This document shows, one piece after another, positions 20,875 through 28,614 of a DNA stretch of 64,000 nt. The position numbers and the translations under genes were made by a program. Positions within the stretch are counted from its first letter, which is position 1. Each line of letters starts with the position of its first letter. The stretch lies in contig NC_018691.1 of the NCBI RefSeq assembly GCF_000300005.1, positions 4,731,001-4,795,000 on the forward strand, in the 5' to 3' direction. The notes beneath the pieces are model-generated. The model made no database searches and was not told where the DNA came from. It was given only the letters and a program-made list of their open reading frames with translations. This stretch comes from Alloalcanivorax dieselolei B5 (GTDB lineage Bacteria > Pseudomonadota > Gammaproteobacteria > Pseudomonadales > Alcanivoracaceae).

Positions 20875-23001
20875 TCAACCTTCTTCCAGTTGCAAGGCGG
20901 GAATACGCTCCGCCTCGGGGACGCTCCGCTTTCCTTTGCCGGCCCGTTTTTTCTTCAGGATCAGCGGCGGGCATTTGTCTTCGTTGTAATAGGTCATCTG
21001 GCAATCCAGGCAGTAGTGGCACTCGTTGACGTTGATACGCCCGTCCGGGTGAATGGCCTGGATTTCGCATTCCCTGGCGCACAATTGGCAGGGGTTGCCG
21101 CATTCCTTGCGACGCTTGAGCCAGTCGAACAATCTGAGTTTGCTGGGCACCGCCAAAGCCGCGCCCAGCGGACACAGGTAGCGGCAATAAACTTTGCGGG
21201 TAAACAGATTCATGACCAGCAGAGCCACCGCGTAGAGCACAAACCACCATTGGCGGTCGAAGTGCAGAGTGAAGGCGGTTTTGAACGGTTCGATTTCAGC
21301 GAACCGCTCCGCCGTGGCCATGGAATCCAGCGAAATACCGAACAGTGCCAGCAGGATCAGGTACTTCACCGCCCACAGACGTTCGTGCAGAGCGAACGGC
21401 AATTCATACTGAGGAACGCGAAGTTTGCGCGCCGCTTCGTTGAGCAGTTCCTGGAGCGCGCCGAAGGGGCACAGCCATCCGCAGAACACACCCCGGCCCC
21501 ACAACAGCACGCTGGCCGCGGTAAAAGTCCACAGGACGAAGATCACCGGATCGCTGAGGAACAACCCCCAATGGAAATCGTCCATCACCGCGTGGACGAA
21601 GGTCAGCACGTTGACCACGGACAACTGGCCGAGGGCGTACCAACCGATAAAGACCACGGTGAACAGCAAGTAGGCCCACCGCAGCCAATGCAACTGGCGC
21701 GGGTGCCGTGCCAGGCGGTCCTGCAGAAACAGAATCACCAGCAACAGTCCCAAAGCAGCGCCGATGACGGCCACCTGGAACTGCTTCTGGTACCAGATCC
21801 GCACCCATACCGGTTTTTCCTCCGGGGCCACCAGCGGTTCCGGCCGTTCCAGATAGGCTTCCGGCGTGGCGTAGGGCAATTCGAAGCTGGTGAAGATGCC
21901 GCTGACCGGGCCGGTCTGCCGGCGCACCAGCAATTCCAGGGTCCAGGGGCTACCGGGGTCGAAACGGTGCTCCGGGCGGACGATGAAGATCGCCATTTCC
22001 GAAAACCCCGGCATGCCGGCGGCATAGACATCGGATAACCGCTGATAGTCCAGATCCCGGAAGCTGATGATGGCGCCATTTTGGCGCAGTTGGACCCGGT
22101 CGAAGATACCGCCGCGCACATAGCCTGAGCCCTTGAACGAATAGCGCCCGTTGGCCAGCACCGCGATGGCGTACTCGCCTTTCCCCAGTTCCGCCATCAA
22201 TGTCTTGTAGCCCGCCTTGCCCAGCAGGCTGGCGCCTACTTCCGGCGGGTTCAGCAAGCCGGTATACAGATCGATGAAGACGTCGCCGCGCTGGTCAGGG
22301 GCAGTCTGCTCCATTCCTTCCGCCTCGGTGCCGCGAAAGGCCTCATCCACTTGCCCGCGGGTCAGATGCAGCCGGCGCAGAGCCCCCTTGCCGGCCAGTT
22401 CCTCCCAGCCCACCGCCGCTCCCCGGCCACCACGGATACGCGCCGCGCGGCGCCGGGCCGATGGCGCTTCGATCAATCCCAGCGACACCGCCACTTTGCG
22501 CGCCGCTCCCATGATGGTTTCGTTGACCACCATGACCGTGACTGTCGCGCCGCTTACCGCATCAATGGTTACCGTCTCGGGGTCACGGGAGCGCCCCACC
22601 ACGACCCGCTGATCGGCGCCGACACCGGCATAGTGAGCACTGAAGTCGTGGAGTTTCTGTTCAGGAATCCCGACCAGCAGGATAGGTTCGTGATGCTCCA
22701 CCACGTAGGCATCGAGAATGACACCCTGAGGGTCCATCACGATTTGCACGTTGATGGGCTTGCCGGAATAAGCGGGAACATTGACCACATCCTGGCTGTA
22801 AAACAGATAGCCAAGAAGATCGCCGTTGCGGGACAGGGTCCGGACCTGGAAGTCCCCTTCCGGCTCGGACCGGTCCGCGCCGGGAAACACCGCCTCCACG
22901 CGCTGCCGATCCAGATCCGCCAGGACCGGCGAACACAGCCAAGCGCCGACCAGACACAGTATGGTCAGCCATCCCCCTTTCCAGCGCGAAAACAACGACA
23001 T
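20875..23001 (-). CDS. nosR: NosR, membrane flavo-iron-sulfur protein for N2O reduction
   Basis: Membrane electron-transfer and regulatory protein that supports NosZ activity and nos expression. In order it has a signal peptide ([11 protein letters not shown] to VLA), a periplasmic FMN-binding domain with the flavinylation-type motif [10 protein letters not shown], about six membrane segments with a [12 protein letters not shown] loop, a second [12 protein letters not shown] loop, and a cytoplasmic ferredoxin domain with [15 protein letters not shown] and CHYCLDCQ. The protein is 708 residues, normal for the family. I chose the ATG at 23001 rather than 23022 because the predicted transcript begins near 23024 and the signal peptide begins here. 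It heads nosRZDFYL; a nosX/apbE gene is not in the window. Confidence 0.94.
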   Translation of the reverse strand: MSLFSRWKGGWLTILCLVGAWLCSPVLADLDRQRVEAVFPGADRSEPEGDFQVRTLSRNGDLLGYLFYSQDVVNVPAYSGKPINVQIVMDPQGVILDAYVVEHHEPILLVGIPEQKLHDFSAHYAGVGADQRVVVGRSRDPETVTIDAVSGATVTVMVVNETIMGAARKVAVSLGLIEAPSARRRAARIRGGRGAAVGWEELAGKGALRRLHLTRGQVDEAFRGTEAEGMEQTAPDQRGDVFIDLYTGLLNPPEVGASLLGKAGYKTLMAELGKGEYAIAVLANGRYSFKGSGYVRGGIFDRVQLRQNGAIISFRDLDYQRLSDVYAAGMPGFSEMAIFIVRPEHRFDPGSPWTLELLVRRQTGPVSGIFTSFELPYATPEAYLERPEPLVAPEEKPVWVRIWYQKQFQVAVIGAALGLLLVILFLQDRLARHPRQLHWLRWAYLLFTVVFIGWYALGQLSVVNVLTFVHAVMDDFHWGLFLSDPVIFVLWTFTAASVLLWGRGVFCGWLCPFGALQELLNEAARKLRVPQYELPFALHERLWAVKYLILLALFGISLDSMATAERFAEIEPFKTAFTLHFDRQWWFVLYAVALLVMNLFTRKVYCRYLCPLGAALAVPSKLRLFDWLKRRKECGNPCQLCARECEIQAIHPDGRINVNECHYCLDCQMTYYNEDKCPPLILKKKRAGKGKRSVPEAERIPALQLEEG

Positions 23002-23031
23002 CGCACGCCCCATAACATGCATTTTCAGCGC

Positions 23032-23072
23032 ATGTTACGAGCCGTGCCGCCAGCATGGCTGACATACATCAA
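23032..23072 (-). promoter_or_regulatory. Putative FNR/DNR-type promoter of nosR
   Basis: On the minus strand TTGATGTATGTCAG (23059-23072) keeps one full half-site and a degenerate second half of TTGAT-N4-ATCAA. A -10 candidate TAACAT lies at 23032-23037. With transcription starting near 23024 the box is centred at about -41.5. The spacing agrees with the stronger site before the c551 gene, which raises confidence. Confidence 0.5.
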
Positions 23073-23127
23073 CGTGACGAAGGAAAATCAGGATGCCGCT
23101 ATCGGCCCCAGCATGATTCAGAGGTTG

Positions 23128-23218
23128 CTACCAGGCCGCTTTAGGAGCGTGCCTGCAAGCGAATCTTTTGCAGGGAGCCCATTCGCTTGCAAGGCAAGCT
23201 CCTACAACGGCTTGGTAG
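23128..23218. repeat. REP/REPIN-type inverted repeat
   Basis: Two imperfect inverted arms, 23128-23164 and 23181-23218, read CTACCAGGCCG then TAGGAGCGTGCCTGCAAGC and their near complement. The core TAGGAGC...TGCAAGCGAAT resembles the inner element at 10645-10722 and Pseudomonas REP sequences. It lies between the EEP-family gene and the nosR promoter. Confidence 0.8.
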
Positions 23219-23250
23219 TACGGTCTGTGGGAAGAGGCTCTTCCGGGACA

Positions 23251-24150
23251 TCACTCGATCAGCGGCAGCCGATGCTCCAGACTGGCCGCGCGCACCGCAT
23301 CGGGAATGCGGATTTCCGTGGCCAGGGGAAGATGATCCGATAACAGACAGTCCTCCAGCACTCGGCTGTGGCGTACCTGCAGTTCCGGTGTGGCCAGGAT
23401 ATGGTCGATATGACGATCCGGTGCCCAGCTGGGGTAGGTCTGCAAATCGCCTTCCACCAGTACCAGGCCAAGATCCGTCAGCGGCGAGGCGGTGAGATGC
23501 TCCGGCCGGCAGTTGAAGTCACCCATGATCAGACTGTAACGGTAAGGCCGCAGCAGGTCCGCCAGGTAGGTCAGCTGGGTATTGCGCATCTTTTCGCCCA
23601 GTGCCAGATGGCACACCGCCACCACCAGCGGCTCCACCGGATGGCCGAATTTGATCACGATGGCGCCCCGGCCAGGCAGGCCGGGAAGGATGTGGTCTTC
23701 CACCGCGTAGGGTGACATGCGGCTGAGTAAACCGTTGCTGAATTGCCCCAGCCGCCCCAGATTACGGTTCAACTGCTGATGCCAGAACGGGAAATCCGCC
23801 AGGCTCGCCAGGTGCACCAATTGGTTGAGGTTGCGTGAGCGCAGGCTGCCGCCATCCACTTCCTGCAGGCCAACCACATCGAAATGACGCACCACATCGG
23901 CGATCTGTTCGATGATCTCCACACTGCGCGGGTGCGCCACCAGATGCTTCCAGCTGCCGGTCACGTAATCCCGGAACCGGCTGGTGCCAATACCCGCCTG
24001 AATGTTGAAGCTGAGAATCTTGAGGGTGTCGCTGGGCAACGACACCTCACGCACCCGCCGGGTGCGGCGGTGCCCCTCCCGCGCCAGTAAGAAACCCGAT
24101 GGGCGGGTTTTCCAGTTCTGATAGGCATTACGAGCGCGTTCCATCAGCAT
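23251..24150 (-). CDS. Endonuclease/exonuclease/phosphatase family protein
   Basis: A 299-residue member of the EEP (DNase I-like) superfamily of metal-dependent phosphodiesterases. The catalytic motifs occur in order: LSFNIQAG, GLQEVDGG, VCHLAL, MGDFNCRPE, IDHILAT and LSDHLPL. There is no signal peptide but a basic N-terminus, so a cytoplasmic or membrane-associated place is likely. The substrate could be nucleic acid, phosphoinositide-like lipid or another phosphoester and cannot be decided from sequence. It begins eight bases after the dsbA stop, so the two are probably co-transcribed. An alternative ATG is two codons downstream at 24144. Confidence 0.88.
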   Translation of the reverse strand: MLMERARNAYQNWKTRPSGFLLAREGHRRTRRVREVSLPSDTLKILSFNIQAGIGTSRFRDYVTGSWKHLVAHPRSVEIIEQIADVVRHFDVVGLQEVDGGSLRSRNLNQLVHLASLADFPFWHQQLNRNLGRLGQFSNGLLSRMSPYAVEDHILPGLPGRGAIVIKFGHPVEPLVVAVCHLALGEKMRNTQLTYLADLLRPYRYSLIMGDFNCRPEHLTASPLTDLGLVLVEGDLQTYPSWAPDRHIDHILATPELQVRHSRVLEDCLLSDHLPLATEIRIPDAVRAASLEHRLPLIE

Positions 24151-24158
24151 GGCGTTAC

Positions 24159-24800
24159 TTACTTCTCACTTTCCTTTTTAACCAGGAAGTCCACCACGTC
24201 GAACATCTCGGCGTTGTTCTTGAGGTTATCCCGCATCACCGCATATTTGCCGGCCACCACCAGGGACGGCACGCCACGGATCTGATACTCACGGGTCAAG
24301 GCATCGGCCTCGCGAACCTTGGTGGACACCGCGAAGGAGCCGTACAGGCTGTTGAACTTGTCGCGCTCCACACCGTACTTCTCGAAGAAGCCGGCCAGGG
24401 CGTCGGCGTCGAACAGGCGCTCACGGTGCATATGAATGGCGTCGAACAGCGGCCGGTGAATTTCGCCGATCAGCCCCTGGGACTCCTCGATGAAGTAGGC
24501 CCGGGCCAGCGGCTCGGCGTGCTGCATGAACAGTACCGGGGTACGCACATAGGCCGCCGCTTCCGGCTTGTTCTTCAACCAGCCGTCCACGGTGGGTTCC
24601 AGGGAATAGCAATGCGGACACATGTAGGAGAAAAACTCCCGCACTTCCACTTTACCGGAAGGGACACTGGTGGTGCCGGGATTATCCAGCACCCGGTAGT
24701 GAACGCCTTCTTTGTATTGAGGCTGCCCTTCCTGAGCCACCACGGTGGCGGACATCATCAGCCCCAGGGACATCAGCAGGGCGCTAACCATACGCAGCAT
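24159..24800 (-). CDS. dsbA: Thiol:disulfide interchange protein DsbA
   Basis: Periplasmic dithiol oxidase that introduces disulfide bonds into exported proteins. The 213-residue protein has a signal peptide (MLRMVSALLMSLGLMM to VVAQ), the active site CPHC in FFSYMCPHCYSLEPT, the helical insertion, and the cis-proline loop IRGVPSLVVAGKY. AAGGAG precedes the ATG. It lies in the Pseudomonas-like order dsbA, cytochrome c4, cytochrome c5, engB, and is followed by the EEP-family gene. Confidence 0.96.
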   Translation of the reverse strand: MLRMVSALLMSLGLMMSATVVAQEGQPQYKEGVHYRVLDNPGTTSVPSGKVEVREFFSYMCPHCYSLEPTVDGWLKNKPEAAAYVRTPVLFMQHAEPLARAYFIEESQGLIGEIHRPLFDAIHMHRERLFDADALAGFFEKYGVERDKFNSLYGSFAVSTKVREADALTREYQIRGVPSLVVAGKYAVMRDNLKNNAEMFDVVDFLVKKESEK

Positions 24801-24953
24801 GAAATTCTCCTTGTTGTCACAGCTTTAGCGAGAACCGAAACCAATAAGAGTCACGAACACCCCCCTTGGTTCCCTTTTCGATGATAGGTGTCTTTTGTAT
24901 CACAGTAGTGAAGGCTTGGCGCGCACGCAGGATAGCTACCCAGAACGGCAGCC

Positions 24954-24983
24954 AAAAAAAAAGGCAGCCGAAGCTGCCTTTTT
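24954..24983 (-). terminator. Rho-independent terminator of the cytochrome c4/c5 transcript
   Basis: The hairpin GGCAGC-TTCG-GCTGCC on the minus strand is followed by nine T residues, starting 17 bases after the cytochrome c4 stop. The opposite strand also has five T residues after the stem, so it may act both ways. Confidence 0.9.
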
Positions 24984-24999
24984 CTCGCGCGGGGAGGGT

Positions 25000-25641
25000 T
25001 TATTCCTCGGTGGACAAGCCGTTGAGGAAGCTGGCCACCGCCTTGATCTCCGTGTCGCTCATCTTGGCGGCCACGGTGCGCATCATTTCCTGCGGATCAT
25101 TGGTGCGTTTGACCACATTATCCCCCAGATCGCCACGACCGGCGGCGCGGAACGCCTTCAGCTGGATTTCCAGATACTGGGCGTGCTGGCCGGCCAAAGC
25201 CGGGAAACCGGCCCCGTCAACGCCTTCACCGGCGGGGCCGTGACAGCCGGAACAGGCAGGAACACCGTCGGCGATCACGCCGCCGCGGTAGATCCGCTCA
25301 CCCTGTTCCACCAGTTCCGGATCAGCTTGCCCCACCTTGATGGTCTGGGCGGAGAAGTACGCCGCCAGGTCGGCCATGTCCTGCTCGCTGAGATTGGCCA
25401 CCATCGGAGCCATCAGCGCGTTCTGCCGATCGCCGTCCTTGAACGCCTGAATCTGCTCGACAAGGTATTTTTCGCCCTGTCCGGCAAGGCTGGGCCATTC
25501 ACCGGAAGGAGAGTTGCCGTCAGCGCCATGACAGGCCGCGCAGGGCTGGGATTTTTCCTTGCCGGCATCAACATCACCGGCTGCCATGGCATGGGAAACC
25601 GCCGTAGCGGCTAGCAGCACGAACAGCTTAAGACACTTCAT
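25000..25641 (-). CDS. cc4: Diheme cytochrome c4
   Basis: Periplasmic or membrane-attached diheme electron carrier to terminal oxidases. It has 213 residues with a signal peptide (MKCLKLFVLLAATAVSHAMA) and two homologous cytochrome domains. The first heme motif is CAACHG and the second CSGCHGPAGEG. Distal methionines are probably in NALMAPMVANLS and EMMRTVAAKMSD. AAGGAAG precedes the start. It is co-directional with the c5 gene upstream (gap 23 bases) and ends at a strong terminator. Confidence 0.95.
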   Translation of the reverse strand: MKCLKLFVLLAATAVSHAMAAGDVDAGKEKSQPCAACHGADGNSPSGEWPSLAGQGEKYLVEQIQAFKDGDRQNALMAPMVANLSEQDMADLAAYFSAQTIKVGQADPELVEQGERIYRGGVIADGVPACSGCHGPAGEGVDGAGFPALAGQHAQYLEIQLKAFRAAGRGDLGDNVVKRTNDPQEMMRTVAAKMSDTEIKAVASFLNGLSTEE

Positions 25642-25664
25642 GGCCCTTCCTTTAAAGCAGCGTG

Positions 25665-25952
25665 TTATTTTGTCATATGCTCGATCAGAGCGCGGTATTC
25701 TTCGTCGGAGCAGTCACTGCACATACCGCCTGGCGGCATCGCCCTGAACCCCTCTTTGACGTGCTTCACCAGCGTGTCCATGCCCTTCTCCAGATGCGGT
25801 TTCCAGGCGGCCTGATCCCCGGTCTTGGGCGCGCCGGCGGCTCCGGTGCTATGGCAGTAGGTACAGCTCTGGTCGTAACGCTCCTGCACCGTGGCGGCGC
25901 TGGCGCCCACGGCCATGAACATCAGGGCGAACCCCGCGAGCAAACCCTTCAT
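25665..25952 (-). CDS. Cytochrome c5-type monoheme cytochrome
   Basis: Small periplasmic cytochrome of 95 residues with a signal peptide ([19 protein letters not shown]). The heme motif is CTYCHSTG and the distal methionine lies in [12 protein letters not shown]. The extra CSDC cysteine pair after the methionine is the disulfide typical of cytochrome c5. GGGAGG precedes the ATG. It is paired with cytochrome c4, so both probably serve the aerobic respiratory chain. It is divergent from engB. Confidence 0.93.
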   Translation of the reverse strand: MKGLLAGFALMFMAVGASAATVQERYDQSCTYCHSTGAAGAPKTGDQAAWKPHLEKGMDTLVKHVKEGFRAMPPGGMCSDCSDEEYRALIEHMTK

Positions 25953-26134
25953 GCAATACCTCCCATTGGGCTGGCGTCATGCTGGCGACAGGCGCGTCTT
26001 TAAATTTGCCTTTAAAGACAAACACCTGTAGAAATCCCGCCACGCGCCACACGCGTGACGGCGCGCATTATATACTACGGGCTCGCCTCCGTCATATCCC
26101 CTGTTTATGCATGGGTATTTGCGGAGACAGGGCG

Positions 26135-26803
26135 ATGCCCCCCATCGATGCTCGTGACCGGACCGCCATGCCATTGCATCCCGCTCAACGCCTTTTGCAC
26201 CAGGCCGCTTTCCTGAAAAGCGCGCAAATCGTCGAACAGTGCCCCCCCGACGAGGGCCTGGAAGTGGCGTTCGCCGGGCGCTCCAACGCCGGCAAGTCCA
26301 GTGCCATCAACCGCCTGACCGGCCAACGCAGCCTCGCTCGCACCTCCAAGACACCGGGCCGGACCCAGTTGCTGAACTTTTTCACCCTGGACGAGCAACG
26401 CCGGCTGGTGGATCTGCCCGGCTATGGCTACGCCAAGGTGGACAAAGCAGTACGCATGCAATGGCAGGAGCATCTGGACGACTACCTGGCACGCCGCGAA
26501 TGCCTGACCGGCCTGGTGCTGCTGATGGACATCCGCCACCCGCTCCGGGAATTCGACCAGTTGATGCTCGAATGGTCGGCCCGTTCCGGGATGCCGCTGC
26601 TGATCCTGCTGACCAAGGCGGACAAATTAAAGTTCGGCGCCGCCAAAAGCGCCTTGATGCAGGTCACCAAGACCCTCAAAGATCATCCCGCGCCGCTACG
26701 GGTGCAGCTGTTTTCCGCCACCTCCGGGCAGGGCTGCGAGCAGGCCTGGGACCAGTTGGCGGAGTGGTTGCGGATCGAGGATGACACCCCTCCCGTGATT
26801 TGA
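26135..26803 (+). CDS. engB: Ribosome biogenesis GTP-binding protein EngB (YihA/YsxC)
   Basis: Essential GTPase for 50S subunit assembly. The G1 motif is GRSNAGKSS, the G2 threonine is in SKTPGRTQ, G3 is DLPGYGYA and G4 is TKADKL. The protein is 222 residues from this start, slightly longer than the usual 200-215. I preferred the ATG at 26135 because GGAG lies nine bases upstream; an ATG at 26168 would give 211 residues and is also possible. In P. aeruginosa, engB is followed by ErsA and polA. Here polA is absent and a non-coding interval with small RNA signals follows. Confidence 0.93.
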   Translation: MPPIDARDRTAMPLHPAQRLLHQAAFLKSAQIVEQCPPDEGLEVAFAGRSNAGKSSAINRLTGQRSLARTSKTPGRTQLLNFFTLDEQRRLVDLPGYGYAKVDKAVRMQWQEHLDDYLARRECLTGLVLLMDIRHPLREFDQLMLEWSARSGMPLLILLTKADKLKFGAAKSALMQVTKTLKDHPAPLRVQLFSATSGQGCEQAWDQLAEWLRIEDDTPPVI

Positions 26804-27120
26804 CCGAAACTGCCCATTTGTGTCACTCGGCGCCCAATTTTGTCGGCATCCCGGCCCGGGCAATACCAGGCACATCTCGGCAGTGAGCACCAACTCCTTG
26901 ATTTCAGGCTGTTTTTCCCGCTTTCACGAAACTGGCACAGCCCTTGCTCCGTATCAGGGTGCAATACCGGCCCGGACCGGCCATCGACACAGGCACCGCC
27001 AAAACATCGCTGGGGGGCGATTCATGGCGGGGCCCAGGCCACGGTCCAGAGGAAGGGTGTGACCGCCGGAGACGGGGGTCATAAAAGAAGGGGGGGAAGC
27101 CCGGAACCTGATTTTCGGGT
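26804..27120. other. Non-coding stretch downstream of engB
   Basis: No credible gene is visible. The stretch holds the sigma-54 promoter at 26933-26948 and, downstream of it on the plus strand, G-rich sequence with several GGA motifs (for example near 27050, 27068, 27096 and 27103). No plus-strand terminator is apparent. Short open frames here have proline/glycine/arginine-rich products without ribosome binding sites. Confidence 0.7.
26933..26948 (+). promoter_or_regulatory. Sigma-54 (-24/-12) promoter pointing at the small RNA locus
   Basis: TGGCACAGCCCTTGCT fits the RpoN consensus TGGCAC-N5-TTGC[A/T] fully, with the GG-N10-GC spacing. A T-rich run (26911-26916) lies upstream, as is common for IHF-assisted promoters. 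The transcript would start near 26960 and run antisense to the small RNA at 27121-27272. No activator site was recognised. Confidence 0.6.
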
Positions 27121-27174
27121 AAAAAAAATCCCTGGCAGCAATTGGGGGGGAAGGGAACGACTTCGCTGCCAGGG
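27121..27174 (-). terminator. Rho-independent terminator of the small RNA
   Basis: On the minus strand CCCTGGCAGC (27165-27174) pairs with GCTGCCAGGG (27130-27139), a perfect ten-base stem with a C-rich loop of 25 bases, followed by A and eight T residues (27121-27128). Confidence 0.9.
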
Positions 27175-27272
27175 AGGCTTGCCGCCCCGGCCTCCTGGGG
27201 AAGAGGCCGGGGTGTCCAGAAGCTACGAACCGGCGAGGGTACTGGGGGATCGGGGGTAACCAGTCCGTAGCT
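27121..27272 (-). ncRNA. Candidate ErsA/Spot 42-type trans-acting small RNA
   Basis: A transcript of about 150 bases is framed by a sigma-E-type promoter (27278-27307) and a strong terminator on the minus strand. Three hairpins are visible. The 5' one has AGCTACG (27266-27272) pairing with CGTAGCT (27221-27227), with an inner ACTGG/CCAGT and C-rich loops. The middle one has CCCCGGCCTC pairing with GAGGCCGGGG (27185-27212). The third is the terminator. The unpaired C-runs (ACCCCCGATCCCCC, TTCCCTTCCCCCCC) could pair with Shine-Dalgarno sequences. In E. coli, Spot 42 lies next to engB and points towards it, and ErsA of P. aeruginosa, driven by AlgU, occupies the engB-polA gap. Homology is inferred from position and promoter, not alignment. 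Confidence 0.72.
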
Positions 27273-27277
27273 GTAAA

Positions 27278-27307
27278 TTAAGACGGCTCTATCTCGACGA
27301 AAGTTCC
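27278..27307 (-). promoter_or_regulatory. Sigma-E/AlgU-type promoter of the small RNA
   Basis: GGAACTT at 27301-27307 and GTCTTAA at 27278-27284 on the minus strand are separated by 16 bases. This matches the extracytoplasmic stress sigma factor consensus (GGAACTT-N15/16-GTCnAA) in both elements. The start would be near 27272, just at the 5' hairpin. Confidence 0.75.
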
Positions 27308-27512
27308 TGCCGGTTCCATCTTTTACAAATTTCATGATGGGGATCACAGGCTGGCCCGAGGGCTCCCGCACGACGGCCGCTGTGTCCCCTTTTTTTGGTC
27401 CATCCTGGCCCGTGCCCCCTAATTCGCCGACACGCTTACACGCAACACGCCGGCCGGCAGTGTCCCACAGACCGGACTACGAAGCCGTAGGGACCGCGCT
27501 GAACAACTGCTT

Positions 27513-27845
27513 CTACTGTTTCCAGGGCTTGCCGCGGGTGTCCTCGCGGTATTTGAGCTCCCGATGCATGGCCGCCTTGGCCAGCATGTGCGCCGACACC
27601 GGCGCCGAAATAAACAGAAACAGCGTAATCAGAATCTCATGGAGGTGCAGGGTATGCTCGCTCCAGGAGAAGTACACCAGCGACGCCATGATGGTGCCAC
27701 CCACGCCCAGCGTGGTGGCCTTGGTCGGACCGTGCAGGCGCAGGAAGAAATCCGGCAGACGCACCAGCCCCAGGGAGCCGATCAACGCGAACACCCCGCC
27801 GATCAGCAGAAAAATCGCGGTGATGTATTCGATCACGATATCCAT
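27513..27845 (-). CDS. mrpG: Na+/H+ antiporter subunit G (MrpG/MnhG)
   Basis: Small membrane subunit of the Mrp cation/proton antiporter complex. The 110 residues carry three hydrophobic segments, with the family core FALIGSLGLVRLPDFFLRLHGPTKATTLG near residues 19-47. It is the last gene of the mrpA(B)CDEFG operon, 17 bases after mrpF. The tail (HRELKYREDTRGKPWKQ) is polar and cytoplasmic. About 200 bases downstream on the same strand lies the small RNA promoter. Confidence 0.93.
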   Translation of the reverse strand: MDIVIEYITAIFLLIGGVFALIGSLGLVRLPDFFLRLHGPTKATTLGVGGTIMASLVYFSWSEHTLHLHEILITLFLFISAPVSAHMLAKAAMHRELKYREDTRGKPWKQ

Positions 27846-27862
27846 TCAAGCTCCTTCACGGC

Positions 27863-28132
27863 TTATTCGATGATGTCGCCACGGGTCATGTACTTGGCCA
27901 CGGCCACGGTACTGACAAACCCGATCAGGGCAATCAGCATGGCCGCCTCGAAATACAGCTTGCTGCCACTGGACAAACCGTAGAGCACGATCAGTGCGAT
28001 GCTGTTCACATACATGGTATCCAGCGCCAGCACCCGATCCGGCAGGCTCGGCCCCCGCAGCAGACGGTAGAGATTCAACATCTGGGCCACCACGAACAGT
28101 CCGAACGCGATGGCGATGGCCGTTTCTAACAT
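27863..28132 (-). CDS. mrpF: Na+/H+ antiporter subunit F (MrpF/MnhF)
   Basis: Membrane subunit of 89 residues with three transmembrane segments. The family pattern LLRGPSLPDRVLALDTMYVN is at residues 24-43, containing the conserved proline/aspartate pair. The start overlaps the mrpE stop by seven bases, indicating translational coupling within the antiporter operon. Confidence 0.93.
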   Translation of the reverse strand: MLETAIAIAFGLFVVAQMLNLYRLLRGPSLPDRVLALDTMYVNSIALIVLYGLSSGSKLYFEAAMLIALIGFVSTVAVAKYMTRGDIIE

Positions 28133-28614
28133 TCGAAGATCTCCTTGAGACGCCGCTCGTAGCGCTGTTTTATTTGCTCAACCAGCACCGCTTCGTCTTC
28201 CACGTGCAAGGCATGCACCAGCATGCGGCTGGCGTCCGCGCTGATATCCGCGCTTACCGTGCCCGGCGTCAACGACACCGTGCTGGTGAGCAGGGTGATG
28301 GCGAAGTCGTCCTTGATGTCCAGCGGCACCTCGACGAACGCCGGGCGCAGATTCTTCGGCGAACCCAGAATGCGCCGGGCCACCGACAGATTGGCGACGA
28401 TGATGTCCCAGTGCACCATCAGCACGAACAGCACCAGTTTGTGGAAATTGCGCAGCCTCGGCACATTGGGCCAGAACGGCAGGGTACCCAGCGGCAGCAC
28501 CGTCGCCAGCACCACGCCGAGCACCAGGTGGCCGGCGCTGAAGCCGCTGAGCAACAGCCACATCAGCAGTAGAAACACGCTCAGGGTCGGGAACGGGTAA
28601 AGCTTGCGGATCAT
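28126..28614 (-). CDS. mrpE: Na+/H+ antiporter subunit E (MrpE/MnhE)
   Basis: A 162-residue subunit with two or three N-terminal membrane segments and a cytoplasmic C-terminal domain. The family features are NLSVARRILG, then ITLLTSTVSLTPGTVSADIS and LLVHALHVED-like sequence (here MLVHALHVED). The start overlaps the mrpD stop by four bases. It is needed for complex assembly in studied Mrp systems rather than for proton pathways. Confidence 0.93.
   Translation of the reverse strand: MIRKLYPFPTLSVFLLLMWLLLSGFSAGHLVLGVVLATVLPLGTLPFWPNVPRLRNFHKLVLFVLMVHWDIIVANLSVARRILGSPKNLRPAFVEVPLDIKDDFAITLLTSTVSLTPGTVSADISADASRMLVHALHVEDEAVLVEQIKQRYERRLKEIFEC

Noticed and set aside
26840-27259. A 139-codon open frame downstream of the sigma-54 promoter.
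   Set aside because: It has no ribosome binding site, its composition is Gly/Pro/Arg-rich without motifs, and it runs through the hairpins of the small RNA locus.
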